NCBI RefSeq assembly: GCF_021044625.1
Contig: NZ_CP087999.1
Location: 823,001 to 887,000, forward strand
Length of the DNA: 64,000 nt
Direction of reading: 5' to 3'
DNA from: Geomonas sp. RF6
GTDB lineage: Bacteria > Desulfobacterota > Desulfuromonadia > Geobacterales > Geobacteraceae
The notes beneath the pieces were generated by a model. The model had not been told where the DNA came from. It saw only the letters and a list, made by a program, of their open reading frames with translations, and ran no database searches. Positions within the stretch are counted from its first letter, which is position 1; each line of letters begins with the position of its first letter. Both the position numbers and the translations under genes were made by a program. This document shows, one piece after another, positions 50,267 to 61,189 of the stretch.

Positions 50267-51503
50267 TCCAGACATCCTCGCTCGCAGAGGCGAGCACAGT
50301 GCTTACGAAACCGTTCTCCAGCTGCATCTTCATCCATGCGACGTCAGGTACCGCTCCGTCCTTACCGGTTCCCTCCGGCAGGACTGCCGCGACGTCGGGC
50401 GCCCAGGAGGGGAGAAGCCACTGGCTGCCGCAGCGGGCGGCGTACTGCCGTATCTGGTCGAGGGAGACGGTGCGCAGATCCGCGCCGTCGCGAAAGGCGT
50501 TGGCCCACTCCACGATCTTCTCCAGCGCCGTCTCCAGCGACCACACCGGACGCCAGCCGAGTTCGGCGCGTGCCTTGGAGCAGTCGAGCTTCAGGTAACT
50601 GGCCTCGTGCGGGTGGTCGTCGCCGCTGAGCTCGTAGGATGCCTTTCCGGACCAGAGCCCGCAGAGCCTGGAGACGATCCACTCGACCGGGCGGGCGTCG
50701 TCATCGCGGGGACCGAAGTTCCAGGCGCCGGAAAAGCGCTCCCCCTCCTCGTACAGGCTGCGCGCGAGGAGAAGATACCCGGAGAGGGGCTCCAGAACGT
50801 GCTGCCACGGCCTGATCGCGTGCGGGTTCCGTATCTGCACCGGCTCGTCCTTCATAAGCGCTGCGATGCAATCCGAAATCAGGCGATCCTCCGCCCAGTC
50901 ACCACCCCCGATCACATTACCCGCCCTGGCGCTCGCGACTGCCGCGCGATGCTGCGGCACCCCCCCGCACCCGCTGGGATTGAAGAAGGAGCTTCGGTAG
51001 GCGGCGGTGACGAGCTCGGAGCACCCCTTGCTGCTCGAATAGGGATCGTACCCCCCCATCGGCTCGTTCTCCCGGTATCCCCAGGGCCACTCCCGGTTTT
51101 CGTAGCACTTGTCGGTGGTGACGTTCAGCACCGCCCGCACCGAAGGGGTGCGGCGCACACCCTCCAGGAGGTGGACCGTTCCCATAACGTTCGTCTGGTA
51201 CGTCTCCAGCGGCGCTCTGTAGGAACGGCGCACCAGCGGCTGGGCGGCCATGTGTATGACGATCTCCGGCGTGGCGTCCTCGATGGCACGGGCGAGACCC
51301 TCGGCGTCGCGTACATCCCCCTCGATGCCATGCACCATCTCGTCGATCCGGCACAGACGATAGAGGCTCGGCGTTGTGGGAGGGGGGAGGGCGTAGCCTG
51401 TCACCTGCGCACCGAGCGCGTGCAGCCAGAGGGAGAGCCAACTCCCCTTGAAGCCGGTGTGCCCGGTGAGAAAGACCTTCTTCCCCCTGAAGAATTCCGT
51501 CAT
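50256..51503 (-). CDS. rfbG: CDP-glucose 4,6-dehydratase with 58-residue C-terminal extension
   Basis: 415 residues; the RfbG/DdhB core ends near 357, as in Salmonella. Core: [21 protein letters not shown] (NAD site), [25 protein letters not shown] (TDK), [15 protein letters not shown] (YxxxK), [15 protein letters not shown] and [15 protein letters not shown]. It converts CDP-glucose to CDP-4-keto-6-deoxyglucose. Residues 358-415 ([10 protein letters not shown] to [10 protein letters not shown]) do not belong to the family. The final [16 protein letters not shown] resembles the C-termini of small antitoxins, and the gene directly precedes, with an 11-bp overlap, the toxin-fold part of the next gene. 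ATG 51503 follows GGAAGGTG and overlaps the rfbF stop (ATGA). Confidence 0.92.
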   Translation of the reverse strand: MTEFFRGKKVFLTGHTGFKGSWLSLWLHALGAQVTGYALPPPTTPSLYRLCRIDEMVHGIEGDVRDAEGLARAIEDATPEIVIHMAAQPLVRRSYRAPLETYQTNVMGTVHLLEGVRRTPSVRAVLNVTTDKCYENREWPWGYRENEPMGGYDPYSSSKGCSELVTAAYRSSFFNPSGCGGVPQHRAAVASARAGNVIGGGDWAEDRLISDCIAALMKDEPVQIRNPHAIRPWQHVLEPLSGYLLLARSLYEEGERFSGAWNFGPRDDDARPVEWIVSRLCGLWSGKASYELSGDDHPHEASYLKLDCSKARAELGWRPVWSLETALEKIVEWANAFRDGADLRTVSLDQIRQYAARCGSQWLLPSWAPDVAAVLPEGTGKDGAVPDVAWMKMQLENGFVSTVLASASEDVWNEL

Positions 51504-52276
51504 GCCCACACCTTCCACGGCGCACCACCGCTCTTCCAGAGCTCCTCGAGCTGTATGCGGTCCCGCATGGTGTCCATCGGCTGCCAGAAGCCGTCGTGCT
51601 TGAAGGCCACAAGCTGCTCCTGCCGGGCCAGTTCCTCCAGCGGCTCCTTCTCGAGAATGGTAGAGTCCCCCTCGATGAGGTCGAGGACCTGCGGCTCCAT
51701 CACAAAGAAGCCGGCGTTGATCCAGGCGTTATCCCCCTTGGGCTTTTCGAGAAAGCCGCTCACCACGTTGCCCTCGGACATGCTGAGGGAGCCGAACCTT
51801 CCGAGAGGCTGGGTGGAGGTCACCGTGGCGAGCTTGCCGTGCGACTTGTGGTAGGCCAGAAGCCTGTCGATGGGGACGTTGGAGACGCCGTCGCCGTAGG
51901 TGAGCATAAAGGTCTCGTTGCCGATGTACTCGCGCACCCGCTTCACCCTGCCCCCCGTCATCGTCTGCACACCGGTATTCACCAGCGTCACCTGCCACGG
52001 CTCGGCGGTGTGGTGGTGCACCATCCTCTGGTTCGAGGTCTTGAAGTCGAAGGTGATGTCCGCCTCGTGCAGGAAGTAGTGGTAGAAGTACTCCTTGACG
52101 CAGTACCCCTTGTAGCCGAGGCAGATGACGAAATCGTTGAAGCCGAAGTGGGAGTAGATCTTCATGATGTGCCACAGGATCGGCCGCTCGCCGATCTCTA
52201 TCATCGGCTTCGGTTTGAGATGGGACTCCTCGCTGATCCTCGTGCCAAAACCGCCTGCCAGTATGACGACTTTCAC
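51500..52276 (-). CDS. rfbF: Glucose-1-phosphate cytidylyltransferase
   Basis: 258 residues. It makes CDP-glucose from CTP and glucose-1-phosphate, committing sugar to the CDP-dideoxyhexose path. VVILAGGFGTRISEESHLKPKPM is the nucleotidyltransferase signature; FMLTYGDGVSNVPID gives the metal-binding Asp, and KHDGFWQPMDTMRDR the family C-terminus. Start is a GTG at 52276, six bases after GGAGGGG; the open frame continues upstream with no homology. First gene of the polysaccharide operon; a 549-bp non-coding region with an AT-rich part lies upstream. Confidence 0.95.
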   Translation of the reverse strand: MKVVILAGGFGTRISEESHLKPKPMIEIGERPILWHIMKIYSHFGFNDFVICLGYKGYCVKEYFYHYFLHEADITFDFKTSNQRMVHHHTAEPWQVTLVNTGVQTMTGGRVKRVREYIGNETFMLTYGDGVSNVPIDRLLAYHKSHGKLATVTSTQPLGRFGSLSMSEGNVVSGFLEKPKGDNAWINAGFFVMEPQVLDLIEGDSTILEKEPLEELARQEQLVAFKHDGFWQPMDTMRDRIQLEELWKSGGAPWKVWA

Positions 52277-52756
52277 TTCCCCTCCGATCCAGGCCGTACC
52301 GCTCGCAGCGGCGGCCAACGTCAGAAACTCAATGAAAAATAGTCCCGGGAAATCTGGAAGAGACAGACACTCAGCTGCAACTTCTGACAATTGCCGGCAT
52401 GCCACTGTCACATAGATTCCGGCAGATACATATCATACAGTGCAATCCATTAAAATCAACTAGCTCGCTAAAAAGTGCGGCATAGAGAAAGGCATAGCAA
52501 ATAACACTTTAGAAAATGCCTTCGCGTTGTGAGAGAGGTCATGGTGCAATGACGATAATTAAAATTATCAAAGAGAAATCTTTTTACCATGGCGCCCCCC
52601 AAATGTAAACCCGGAAAAGACAGATGAGGCAGGACGAGCGGATTGTGAGAGTGGGGATGTTCGTTGGGGTAGTGAATGAGGAAAAACGGAGAGTGGCGTG
52701 GGGGGCGTATCGAAGAGATACTGGCGGATGAGGCGGTCGGGAAAAAATGGGAGGAG
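52277..52756. other. Intergenic region and probable promoter of the polysaccharide operon
   Basis: Between rfbF (leftward) and the kdsC terminator. 52400-52620 is clearly AT-richer than the rest of the window. GATAATT-AA-AATTATC at 52554-52569 is a 16-bp inverted repeat that could be an operator. The open frame 52468-53046 (minus) crosses this region but overlaps kdsC out of frame and is not credible. No promoter consensus could be fixed. Confidence 0.4.
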
Positions 52757-52799
52757 ACGGGACTGCCGGCGCGACCGACGAGTCGCGCCGGCAGTCCCG
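52757..52799 (-). terminator. Strong terminator at the end of the kds operon
   Basis: GGGACTGCCGGCGCGAC / GTCGCGCCGGCAGTCCC, 17 perfect pairs around a 6-nt loop (CGACGA). On the minus strand a T6 run follows within 15 nt. It separates the kds operon from the polysaccharide operon. Confidence 0.8.
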
Positions 52800-52825
52800 G
52801 AGATTTGGTCGTTAGAGTCGGAAAG

Positions 52826-53341
52826 TTATGCGTAGTAGCGGGCGGTGGCGGCGTCCCAGTGACCCTGTGCCTTGATGAGGAGGTCGCAGACCTCGCGCAC
52901 CGCCCCCCAGCCGCCGCCGTTTTTGGCGACGAAGTGGACAAAGGGGAAGACTTCCGCGACGGCATCCGCCGGGGCGGCGGCAAAGCCTGCGCGGCGCAGG
53001 ACGGGGATGTCGATGACGTCGTCCCCCATGAAGGCGGCTTCCTCATCGGTGAGGCCGCAATCGTCCAGCATCTGGCGGTAGGGGGTCAGCTTCTCGTACG
53101 CCTTCTGGAAGACGCGGGTGATGCCGAGCTCTTCCGCGCGGTTGGTGACGACCTGGGAGGCGCGGCCGGAGATGATGCCGACCTCGATACCGAGGCGCTG
53201 GATCATCTTGATGCCGTGGCCGTCCTTCACGTTGAAGAACTTGCTCTCCACGCCGTTGGCGTCAAAGACGATGCGCCCGTCGGTGAGGACGCCGTCGACG
53301 TCGAGGATGAGGAGCTTTATCTTTTTGAGTCTCTCTTCCAT
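52826..53341 (-). CDS. kdsC: 3-deoxy-D-manno-octulosonate 8-phosphate phosphatase
   Basis: 171 residues, HAD superfamily C0 type without a cap domain. Motif I LLILDVDGVLTDG (nucleophile Asp), motif II Ser/Thr in GIISGRAS, Lys in QKAYEKLTPY, and motif IV AAFMGDDVIDIPVL. It dephosphorylates KDO-8-P to KDO for lipid A core. AAAGAGG precedes ATG 53341. Last gene of kdsB-pyrG-kdsA-kdsD-kdsC, separated from kdsD by ~195 bp holding the ATCTGCG repeat pair. Confidence 0.94.
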   Translation of the reverse strand: MEERLKKIKLLILDVDGVLTDGRIVFDANGVESKFFNVKDGHGIKMIQRLGIEVGIISGRASQVVTNRAEELGITRVFQKAYEKLTPYRQMLDDCGLTDEEAAFMGDDVIDIPVLRRAGFAAAPADAVAEVFPFVHFVAKNGGGWGAVREVCDLLIKAQGHWDAATARYYA

Positions 53342-53355
53342 AAAAACCTCTTTTT

Positions 53356-53533
53356 GTCCGCAGATTACGCAGATTTCCGCAGATTAAAAGCAAAACAAGA
53401 TGGTAAATACAACCTTCGTTCGACCAACTCCGATCTTGGCTCGTGCGGTGAGGTATCCTCACCGGGATCAAAATCTGCGTCAATCTGCGTAATCTGCGGA
53501 CAGAGAGCCTTTTCGACTCTAATCTGCGGGCAG
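53356..53533. repeat. ATCTGCG-type repeat, inverted pair between kdsD and kdsC
   Basis: CCGCAGATTACGCAGATTTC and CGCAGATTAAAAG at 53356-53386 oppose AATCTGCGTCAATCTGCG / TAATCTGCGGACAG at 53471-53504, with another AATCTGCGGGCAG at 53521-53533. The two clusters can form a long stem around an ~85-nt loop. The same words occur at 25741-25773. Confidence 0.7.
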
Positions 53534-53536
53534 ATA

Positions 53537-54502
53537 CTAAGCTATCCCCGCCTTCAGGAGGTCATGCAGGTGGATGATCCCCACCGGACGGTCGCCGTCC
53601 TGCTCGTTGAAGACGAAAAGGGAGGTGATGGAGTACTGCTCCATCTGCTGCAGGGCCCGCGCCGCCAGCTCCCCGGCGAGGATGCGCTTCGGGTTTCCCT
53701 GCATAAGCGCCCCGGCCGGCTGGTTGATGATGTCCCCACCCTTTTCCAGCGCGCGACGCAGGTCGCCGTCGGTGATGACCCCGATGAGAGCGCCCCTTTC
53801 GTCGGTGACGCCGGTGATCCCCAGCTTCTTGGAGGTGATGGTGAAGAGCGCCTCGCGCATCGGGGTCGCGGAGTGCACCAGCGGCAGGGCTTCCCCTGCG
53901 TGCATCATGTCCTCGACCTTCAAAAGGAGGCGCCGCCCGAGCGAGCCCCCCGGATGGAAGAGCGCGAAGTCCTCCGCCTTGAAGCCGCGCTCCACGAGGA
54001 GCGCCACGGCAAGGGCATCCCCCATGGCAAGGGTCACCGTGGTGGAGGCGGTCGGAGCGAGCCCCAGCGGACACGCCTCTTCCTTTACGGAGATGTCGAG
54101 GAAGATGTCGCCGCTCCTTGCAAGGGTGGAGCCGGGGTTCCCCGCCATGGAGATGAGGGAGGCGCCGAGCCTCTTCACGATCGGGAGGATGCGCACGACT
54201 TCATCCGTCTCTCCGCTGTTGGAGATGGCAAGGACCACGTCCCCCTTCATGATCATGCCGAGGTCGCCGTGGATCCCTTCCGCCGGGTGCAGGAAGAATG
54301 CGGGGGTGCCGGTGGAGGCCATGGTGGAGGCGATCTTCTGCCCGATGAGCCCCGATTTCCCCATCCCGGTGACGACGACGCGCCCGGGCGCCTTCAGGAT
54401 CATCTCCACTGCACGGGCGAAGTCGCGGTTGATGGAGTCGGCAAGCGCGTGCAGCGCCTCCGCCTCGACTTTTATTACCCTCTTTGCTTCAGCTAATATC
54501 AA
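53537..54502 (-). CDS. kdsD: D-arabinose 5-phosphate isomerase
   Basis: 321 residues: SIS domain (~35-170; VVVTGMGKSGLIGQKIASTMASTGTPAFFLHPAEGIHGDLGM, with SNSGETDEV for sugar phosphate) and two CBS domains (~200-321; HSATPMREALFTI, VITDGDLRRAL). It turns ribulose-5-P into arabinose-5-P, the KDO precursor. The start is a TTG at 54502, eight bases after GAGG, giving LAEAKRVIKVEAEAL, a normal KdsD N-terminus. 60 bp from kdsA. Confidence 0.95.
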   Translation of the reverse strand: MILAEAKRVIKVEAEALHALADSINRDFARAVEMILKAPGRVVVTGMGKSGLIGQKIASTMASTGTPAFFLHPAEGIHGDLGMIMKGDVVLAISNSGETDEVVRILPIVKRLGASLISMAGNPGSTLARSGDIFLDISVKEEACPLGLAPTASTTVTLAMGDALAVALLVERGFKAEDFALFHPGGSLGRRLLLKVEDMMHAGEALPLVHSATPMREALFTITSKKLGITGVTDERGALIGVITDGDLRRALEKGGDIINQPAGALMQGNPKRILAGELAARALQQMEQYSITSLFVFNEQDGDRPVGIIHLHDLLKAGIA

Positions 54503-54561
54503 TTTCGGAGCCTCTTCTTCTCTTTATCAGATCAGTCCGACAGTGGCGGACAGTCACTTCC

Positions 54562-55380
54562 CTACTTCACAATGGCGTCGATCGCCTTCAGCTTCTTCAG
54601 GAGTACCGGCAGGTCGTCCAGGCGAACCGAGTTCGGCCCGTCGCACAGCGCCTGCTCCGGGTCCTCGTGCACCTCGAGGAAAACGCCGTCCACACCCGCT
54701 GCCACGGCGCCGCGGGCCAGATACTCCACGAATTCCCGCTGACCGCCGGAAGAGCCCCCCGCCCCACCAGGAAGCTGCACGCTGTGGGTGGCATCAAAGA
54801 CCACGGGGCACCCGGTGGAGCGCATGATCGGCAGGGAGCGCAGGTCCACCACCAGGTTGTTGTACCCAAAGCTCGCGCCGCGCTCGGTGAGAATGATGTT
54901 CTCGTTTTCGCACGACAGCAGCTTTCCCACCACGTTCTTCATGTCCCACGGCGCCAGGAACTGCCCCTTCTTCACGTTGATGACCTTCCCGGTCTTCGCG
55001 GCGGCGACGAGGAGGTCGGTCTGGCGGCAGAGAAAGGCCGGGATCTGGATCACGTCGAGAACGTCCGCCGCCGGCTCCACCTGCTCGATGGAGTGGATGT
55101 CGGAGAGCACCGGCACGCCGAGGCTCTCCTTCACCCGCGCGAGGATGCGCAGACCGTCCTTCATCCCGGGACCGCGGTAGGCGTGCACCGAGGTGCGGTT
55201 CGCCTTGTCGTAGGAGGCCTTGAATATGAGGGGCATCCCCACGCCGTTGCAGATGGTCATCAGGCGCTCGGCGCAGCGCATGGTGGATGCCTCGTTCTCC
55301 ATGACGCAGGGGCCGGCGATGATGGCCAGAGGCTTCGTCCCCCCGATCTTCACTCCTCCGATGCTGATTTCCCGAACCAT
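54562..55380 (-). CDS. kdsA: 3-deoxy-8-phosphooctulonate synthase
   Basis: 272 residues. Condenses PEP with arabinose-5-[84 protein letters not shown] and [13 protein letters not shown] are the family blocks. The Cys in GPCVM marks the metal-dependent class by the usual rule. ATG 55380 after AGGGGG. Confidence 0.96.
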   Translation of the reverse strand: MVREISIGGVKIGGTKPLAIIAGPCVMENEASTMRCAERLMTICNGVGMPLIFKASYDKANRTSVHAYRGPGMKDGLRILARVKESLGVPVLSDIHSIEQVEPAADVLDVIQIPAFLCRQTDLLVAAAKTGKVINVKKGQFLAPWDMKNVVGKLLSCENENIILTERGASFGYNNLVVDLRSLPIMRSTGCPVVFDATHSVQLPGGAGGSSGGQREFVEYLARGAVAAGVDGVFLEVHEDPEQALCDGPNSVRLDDLPVLLKKLKAIDAIVK

Positions 55381-55400
55381 TTTTCCCCCTGTTAAAGAGA

Positions 55401-55465
55401 AACCCACCGCCCCGCCACGATGCTCGACCGGTCTCACCAGTCGCAATCCGGACAGGGGGTGGGTT
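55401..55465 (-). other. Inverted repeat between pyrG and kdsA
   Basis: AACCCACCGCCCC (55401-55413) can pair with GGGGGTGGGTT (55455-55465) around a 40-nt loop. It could be a transcript hairpin modulating kdsA expression. No clear T run; low confidence. Confidence 0.3.
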
Positions 55466-55475
55466 CCCGGGTTTT

Positions 55476-57185
<1,710 letters not shown>

Positions 57186-57198
57186 TCAAACGATACCT

Positions 57199-57966
57199 CT
57201 AGCGTGCCCCTTGCGCGTTCAACTTTTCCAGCACCTTCTCCAGATCGGCGGGGGTGTCCACCCCGATGGAGTCGAACTCCGTCTCCACGACCTTGATCCG
57301 GTAGCCGTTTTCCAGGGCCCTCAACTGCTCCAGCTTCTCGGAGAGCTCCAGGTAGGTCGGCTTCAGCGCGGTGAAGACCGGAAGGAAATCGCGCCGGTAC
57401 ACGTACAGCCCCACATGCTTGAAGCACAATAGCTTCCCTGAGACAAACGCCTCGTCCTTCAGGTCGTTCCACTTGTCGCGGAAGTTCGGCAGCGGCGAGC
57501 GGGAGAAGTACAGGACGTTCCCCTTCAGGTCTGCCACCACCTTCACCACGTTCGGCGAGAGGAAGTCGTGCAGCGTCTTGATGCGGCTCTTCAGCGTCGC
57601 CATCTGCAGGGTGGGGTCGTGCATGAGGGGGGCGATCGCCTGGTCGATCATGCCCGGCTCGATGAGGGGCTCGTCCCCCTGCACGTTCACCAGGATCTCC
57701 GCGTCGATGCGCGCCGCCACCTCCGCGAGCCGGTCGGTGCCGGTCTCGTGGTCCGCTCTCGTCATCTCCACCCTGCCGCCGAAGGCCCGCACCGCCTGCG
57801 CGATCCTCTCGTCGTCGGTGGCGACAATGACATCTGAGACAAGAGTCGCCCGGGAGGTACGCTCATAGACGTGCTGCACCATGGGGCGTCCCTGGATGTC
57901 CTCCAGCGCCTTCCCCACGAAACGGGTGGAGGCGTACCTGGCCGGAATAACGGCGGTTATCTTCAT
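57199..57966 (-). CDS. kdsB: 3-deoxy-manno-octulosonate cytidylyltransferase
   Basis: 255 residues. Activates KDO with CTP to [63 protein letters not shown] (metal Asp) and [12 protein letters not shown] are family features. Start ATG 57966 gives [11 protein letters not shown]; the frame is open 19 more codons but the sequence there is not homologous. Its Shine-Dalgarno (GAGACAA) is weak. First gene of the KDO operon. Confidence 0.95.
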   Translation of the reverse strand: MKITAVIPARYASTRFVGKALEDIQGRPMVQHVYERTSRATLVSDVIVATDDERIAQAVRAFGGRVEMTRADHETGTDRLAEVAARIDAEILVNVQGDEPLIEPGMIDQAIAPLMHDPTLQMATLKSRIKTLHDFLSPNVVKVVADLKGNVLYFSRSPLPNFRDKWNDLKDEAFVSGKLLCFKHVGLYVYRRDFLPVFTALKPTYLELSEKLEQLRALENGYRIKVVETEFDSIGVDTPADLEKVLEKLNAQGAR

Positions 57967-58169
57967 AGGTTGTCTCGGTGGTTTTGCTAGTCGGGTAGAG
58001 TGGGAGGCAGGGCCCGCTGTCACTCACGTCGAGGCTTGGTGGAAGGGGAGATCCCCCACCGGAAGTCGGCTCAACCTGTAGCTGGAGCGCAGCCTGGACT
58101 GCCGCTGCGTCCCGTCGGCCGGGACGAACCAAGTTACCTCAAAAGAAAGCGCCGTGTCAAGGAAGGAAA

Positions 58170-59405
58170 TCAGAGTGCGAGGTTCAGGCGGTTGGTCCAG
58201 TTTATCGTCTCGATCTGCGCCGCCATGAGGTCGTCAAGGGTCAGCCCGCACTCCGCGAGGTGCCCCTCCATCCCGGCGAAATCCGCCTGCTCGAGCTTCT
58301 CCGCGAGGAGAAGGAGCGCTCCCAGCCGACCGGAACGCTCCACGAGGGCAAGGCGCACGTCCTCCACGAGATTGAGCTTCTCCACGAGCTCCTCCATGGA
58401 AACCTCGAAGAGGACGTCGATCAAAGAGAGTATCCCCACCATGAAGGCGCGGTCGGCGTACTCCTTCCCCGCCGGGGTCCCCTCCCCCTTCACCAGGAGC
58501 TCCAGGAGCTTGCCGCGCACCGCCGCGATCTCCAGAAGGGGGCTCTGCATGCCGCGCCCCTCGTTGGAGGCGTAGAGCGCGAGGGTAATCCAGCGCTTCA
58601 GCTGCTCGAGCCCCAGCACCGTGAGGGCGTGGCGCAGCGTCTTTATGCGGACCCGGAGCCCTATCGCCACGGAATTCACCAGGCGCAGCAGGTTGTAGGT
58701 GAGCCCGGGGTTCAGCTTGAAGGTCTCCTCGATCTCGTCGATCTCCGTCTCCGCCATGACCTGCTTCATGAGCTGGAGCATGGCGACTTTCGCCACGTCG
58801 ACCCGGTTTTGCTTCAGGAGCACGGGACGGGCGAAGTAGTACCCCTGGAAGAGATCGAAGCCGAGCTCGGAGCAGACGGTGTAATGCTCCGCGGTCTCCA
58901 CCTTTTCGGCAAGGAGGGTGAGGGGCCAGCGCCTGAAGATCTTCACGACCTCGGAAAGCTCGGAGGGGGGGGTCTCCATGACGTCGAGCTTTATGATGTC
59001 CACGGTGGAGTAGAAGGGGGCGAAATCTTCGGAGAAGACGTGGTCGTCGAGGGCGAGGGTGAAGCCGAGGGACTTGAGATGGCGGCAGCGGTCCAGAACC
59101 TCCGCGTCCATGAGGATGTTTTCCAGGAGCTCGATCACCACCTGCCGCTTCGGAAGGAGCTCCATGGCGCTCGACATGAGGGTGTCGTGGCTTACGTTGA
59201 AAAAGCCGCGGTGACGCCCGAGGACGTCCTGGAAGCCGAAGTCGGAAAGGGCGGTCAGGATGACGCTGGCACTCGCCTGGTGGGTGTCGGAGATCTGCGC
59301 CTGCATGAGGCTTTGCGGGGAGCGGAACAGAAGCTCGAAGGCCACGATCGTCTGCTCCCGGTTCAGTATCGGCTGGCGTCCCAGAAAAAACTTTTCTTCA
59401 GCCAT
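58170..59405 (-). CDS. EAL-like/HDOD (YuxH-type) signalling protein
   Basis: 411 residues. N-terminal EAL-like domain ~1-200 (FFLGRQPILNREQTIVAFELLFR, FFNVSHDTLMS, VIELLENILMDAEVL, FTLALDDHVFSEDFAPF, DIIKLDVM, LLAEKVET, FDLFQGYYFARPVLL). The catalytic E-x-L reads ELL at VAFELLFR; some metal ligands are altered, so phosphodiesterase activity is uncertain. The C-terminal HDOD domain is ~205-400 (NPGLTYNLLRLVNSVAIGL, GLEQLKRWITLALYA). Such proteins are thought to link c-di-GMP or other signals to regulation. ATG 59405 after GAGGGTG. Between kdsB and the che genes, no clear operon. Confidence 0.88.
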   Translation of the reverse strand: MAEEKFFLGRQPILNREQTIVAFELLFRSPQSLMQAQISDTHQASASVILTALSDFGFQDVLGRHRGFFNVSHDTLMSSAMELLPKRQVVIELLENILMDAEVLDRCRHLKSLGFTLALDDHVFSEDFAPFYSTVDIIKLDVMETPPSELSEVVKIFRRWPLTLLAEKVETAEHYTVCSELGFDLFQGYYFARPVLLKQNRVDVAKVAMLQLMKQVMAETEIDEIEETFKLNPGLTYNLLRLVNSVAIGLRVRIKTLRHALTVLGLEQLKRWITLALYASNEGRGMQSPLLEIAAVRGKLLELLVKGEGTPAGKEYADRAFMVGILSLIDVLFEVSMEELVEKLNLVEDVRLALVERSGRLGALLLLAEKLEQADFAGMEGHLAECGLTLDDLMAAQIETINWTNRLNLAL

Positions 59406-59496
59406 GGCACCCTCGCTCCCCGGAAAAATCCTCCCCGTACTTATAGCATAAAAAGGGGGAACGCTAAGTGGCAATTGCCACGGTGGAGGGGCAGTT

Positions 59497-59603
59497 GTAG
59501 GCCGGGATAAGCCGAAGGGCGTTCCCGGCATTTCCATCGCGACGGGGCGCCATGCTGCCACCCCCTGCCTTACGCCGGAAATGCTCCGCTTATTCCGGCC
59601 TAC
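59497..59603. repeat. REP-like element, full unit (inverted orientation)
   Basis: Opens GTAGGCCGGGATAAGCCG and closes GCTCCGCTTATTCCGGCCTAC: relative to the other units the GGGATAAG and GAATAAG ends are exchanged, so it lies the opposite way round. It sits between the HDOD protein gene and cheB. Confidence 0.85.
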
Positions 59604-59616
59604 ATGCTCATTCCCG

Positions 59617-60684
59617 TCAGTCGCAAAGGCGCAGCACTTCCCGCGACAGCGCCTCCAGCGGGCGCACGTAGTCGACCCCGCCGAGCTTTATCGCCTCGTT
59701 CGGCATCCCGAAGACGACGCAGGTCGCCTCGTCCTGGGCGATGTTTATGGCGCCGGCCTGCTTCATCTCCAGCATCCCCTTCGCGCCGTCGTCCCCCATC
59801 CCGGTCATGATGACGCCGACCGCGTTCTTCCCGGCGTACCTCGCAGCGGAGCGAAAGAGGACGTCGACAGAGGGTCGGTGCCTCGTCACCAGCGGACCGT
59901 CCTTTATCTCCACGTAGTAGCGCGCCCCGCTCCTCTTGAGAAGGGTGTGGTGGTTTCCCGGCGCGATAAGCGCACGGCCGCGCACGACGGTGTCGTTGTC
60001 GGCCGCCTCCTTCACGGAGATCCTGCACAGCCCGTCCAGCCGTCTGGAGAAGGCCTTGGTGAACCCCTCCGGCATGTGCTGCACGATGACGATCCCCGGG
60101 CAGTCCGCCGGGAACGACTCCAGAAAGACGCGCAACGCCTCCGTGCCGCCGGTGGAGGCGCCGACCACGACGACCTTTTCGGTCGTCTGCATCATGGCGT
60201 GGCTGGAGGGCTTCTCCATGATGACGTCGGCGGTGAGCTTCGGGGCGACGGTGTGGGTGTGGGGGGAAATCTTTCTCAGCCGCGCCTGCGCCGCCGCCTT
60301 CACCGCGTCGCAGATCCTTACCCGGCTCTCCTCCAGGAAATCCTTCGTCCCCATGCGCGGCTTCTGGATGATCTCCACCGCCCCGTACTCCAGCGCCTTC
60401 AGCGCCGTCTCGCTCCCCCGCTCGGTGAGGCTCGAGCACATCACCACCGGGATCGGGTGCTGGCTCATGATCCTGTGCAGGAAGGTGACGCCGTCCATGC
60501 GCGGCATCTCCACGTCGAGCGTTATGACGTCGGGGACCTCGTCCCGGATTCGCTCGGCGGCGATGAAGGGGTCTCCGGCGGTGGACATGACCTCTATCTG
60601 CGGGTCCGAGGAGAGTATCTCCGACATCGTCTGCCGCACCACCGCGGAGTCGTCCACAATCAATACTCGTATCTTTTTCCGCAT
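59617..60684 (-). CDS. cheB: Chemotaxis response regulator/methylesterase CheB
   Basis: 355 residues. Receiver ~1-120: DDSAVV, phospho-acceptor Asp57 ([13 protein letters not shown]), and the C-terminal methylesterase ~165-355: catalytic Ser in [12 protein letters not shown], His in VQHMPEGFT, Asp in MTGMGDDGA. It demethylates chemoreceptors and can deamidate them. ATG 60684 after GGAGATTTAGC, 1 bp from the cheD stop. Last of cheA-cheR-cheD-cheB. Confidence 0.96.
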   Translation of the reverse strand: MRKKIRVLIVDDSAVVRQTMSEILSSDPQIEVMSTAGDPFIAAERIRDEVPDVITLDVEMPRMDGVTFLHRIMSQHPIPVVMCSSLTERGSETALKALEYGAVEIIQKPRMGTKDFLEESRVRICDAVKAAAQARLRKISPHTHTVAPKLTADVIMEKPSSHAMMQTTEKVVVVGASTGGTEALRVFLESFPADCPGIVIVQHMPEGFTKAFSRRLDGLCRISVKEAADNDTVVRGRALIAPGNHHTLLKRSGARYYVEIKDGPLVTRHRPSVDVLFRSAARYAGKNAVGVIMTGMGDDGAKGMLEMKQAGAINIAQDEATCVVFGMPNEAIKLGGVDYVRPLEALSREVLRLCD

Positions 60685-60685
60685 G

Positions 60686-61189
60686 CTAAATCTCCGTTCG
60701 TCTCAGACGTTTGAGAAGGACCTCCCCCGTGTGGGTGTAGAAAAAGATCTTCCGCCCGCGCGGGCCGCCGACGTCGGAGGAGACGATCCGGATCCCCTCC
60801 CCCTCCAGCACCTCCAGGGCCTTCGCGATGTTCTGCGTTCCCACCGTGCCGATACCGCCGTCTCGGGCGTCGAACATGTCGGAGCCGCCGAAGATCTTCG
60901 CCTCGATCTCGCCGCGGCACACGCCGCGCGTCTGGAGCCCCTTCAGCATGAGCCAGATGGCGCACTCCACGTACTTCCCCCCCTCCGGCTCCGCCGCGAG
61001 ACACGGATCCTCCCTGCGGCAGTGCGGCAGGAGCGCATGGCAGATCGTTCCGATCCGGTGGCGCGGGCTGAACATCGTCACCGCCACGCAGGAGCCGAGG
61101 AGGGTGGAGACGACGATCGGCTCGTCCGCGAAGTGCATCTCACCGGGGCGCAGAAAGAGAACCGGGAGCTCGGGGGTGCGGGGGGTCAT
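60686..61189 (-). CDS. cheD: Chemoreceptor glutamine deamidase CheD
   Basis: 167 residues. [30 protein letters not shown] carries the family Cys (GSC) and His (CHALLP); Thr in [11 protein letters not shown] completes the set; [10 protein letters not shown] and RIVSSDVGG are typical. It deamidates receptor glutamines to glutamates. The ATG at 61189 overlaps the cheR stop (ATGA); the open frame extends upstream within cheR but in another phase. Confidence 0.94.
   Translation of the reverse strand: MTPRTPELPVLFLRPGEMHFADEPIVVSTLLGSCVAVTMFSPRHRIGTICHALLPHCRREDPCLAAEPEGGKYVECAIWLMLKGLQTRGVCRGEIEAKIFGGSDMFDARDGGIGTVGTQNIAKALEVLEGEGIRIVSSDVGGPRGRKIFFYTHTGEVLLKRLRRTEI

Noticed and set aside
52554-52569. 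Definite operator for the polysaccharide operon
   Set aside because: A 16-bp AT palindrome is easily found by chance in an AT-rich promoter; kept only as a note in the region entry.
52468-53046. 192-codon minus-strand frame
   Set aside because: Overlaps kdsC out of frame and its terminator; Ser/Pro/Thr-rich shadow composition.
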